Assembly: GCA_026413225.1 (NCBI GenBank)
Contig: CM048552.1
Location: forward strand, 28,791,501-28,855,500
DNA length: 64,000 bases
Reading direction: 5' to 3'
Origin: Otis tarda
Taxonomy: Eukaryota; Chordata; Aves; Otidiformes; Otididae
Of the stretch, positions 63,375-64,000 are shown one piece after another. A program made the position numbers and the translations under genes. The notes under the pieces were generated by a model, which searched no databases, was not told the origin of the DNA, and saw only the letters and a program-made list of their open reading frames with translations. Numbering within the stretch: the first letter of the stretch is position 1; each line of letters starts with the position of its first letter.

Positions 63375-64000
63375 CACAAGGACCTACGCAAACTACAAAA
63401 CGATCAAAGACTGCTTCAATATCATAATGTAAAATTGTAATGGGAAGGCAGACAGGATGATAAAAAGAAGCAGATCTCTTTGAAATGTGAGTCAAGAGGA
63501 AAAAAAAGTGACAGGCTCATAACATTTTCAGATGAGGATTTAAGATTACGGTATCTTCTGAAAGAACAACACAGGAAGTGAACACATGCAGCTGTTAAAA
63601 ACAACAAGATTAGCATAATTTTTACAAGCTATATAACTCCACTAAGCTGATTCCAAAAAGGAAGATATCCAGGGACAGAGGGATGGAAAGTCTAATTAAA
63701 TGGAGAGCAATGCTGCTAAACAAAGTCTAGAGTGGTTTTCTGCCTTCCATATACAGAAACTGCAGCCTCCTATAAAATAAAAGGACTGGGCTCCACTGAT
63801 TTCCCAGCAGCAATTCCAAAAGCAAGAAGCTGCAAAAGCTCTTTTTCTTTTGGTAGTTTTGTGATGAGCAGCCATAAACTCCAGTTTAACTGAAAGGAGA
63901 GTTTTGCAATGGCAAAACCAAGAGCTGCAGTACCGCCAGCTTTTAAAAGCTGCCACTTGCAGATCTGGCTGCGGGAAGCCCAATGCAAGACTAAGACTCC
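63375..64000. other. Noncoding spacer to window end
   Basis: Overlapping minus-strand ORFs of 72-95 aa at 63696-63988 occupy different frames of the same bases and show no domain. No feature is recognised. Confidence 0.5.

Overview
This window looks like noncoding DNA from a bird nuclear genome. The best evidence is four 5'-truncated CR1 LINE remnants (1735-1771, 26309-26480, 32195-32358, 46853-46930). All carry the avian CR1 3'-end signature read on the minus strand (AATCATAGAATGG... followed by GGTTGGAAGGGACC). The rest is AT-rich, CpG-poor and light in interspersed repeats, as expected of a gene-poor stretch of a bird macrochromosome, either a large intron or a gene desert. The species cannot be told from the sequence.

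No protein-coding gene, rRNA, functional tRNA, CRISPR array or bacterial-type operon was found. The longest open frame (163 aa, minus strand, 5358-5849) is produced by a pentanucleotide microsatellite. The next longest (131 aa) is about what chance gives in 64 kb on two strands at this composition. Four exon-like segments with good splice signals or a secretory-type leader are listed as weak candidates: 20918-20979, 37766-37882, 54285-54411 and a minus-strand ORF at 50008-50346. None could be matched to a known protein.

Layout. 1-9 kb: AT-rich spacer with a compound AAAAY microsatellite at 5.4 kb and a probable MIR remnant at 6.3 kb. 9-18 kb: a CTCF-like site at 9.46 kb, a cluster of CpGs near 10.2-10.5 kb, then AT-rich spacer. 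18.25-18.41 kb: a 160-bp imperfect palindrome of MITE or ancient-hairpin type. 20-25 kb: a signal-peptide-like first-exon candidate, a tRNA-like stretch, and four identical tandem copies of a 194-bp unit (23185-23960), bracketed by two copies of a 52-bp dispersed repeat. 25-37 kb: two longer CR1 remnants and spacer. 37-50 kb: one exon candidate, small perfect hairpins, a homeodomain-motif-rich block near 43.5 kb, and a CR1 remnant. 50-64 kb: exon-like signals at 54.3-55.2 kb, a CTCF-like site beside a PBX-MEIS site at 56.1 kb, a second CpG-enriched block at 62 kb, and a 24-bp tandem duplication at 63.3 kb.

The two structures least explained by ordinary annotation are the perfect 4 x 194-bp array and the 160-bp palindrome. 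Everything here was read by eye. Repeat-library, alignment and RNA-seq comparisons were not possible.
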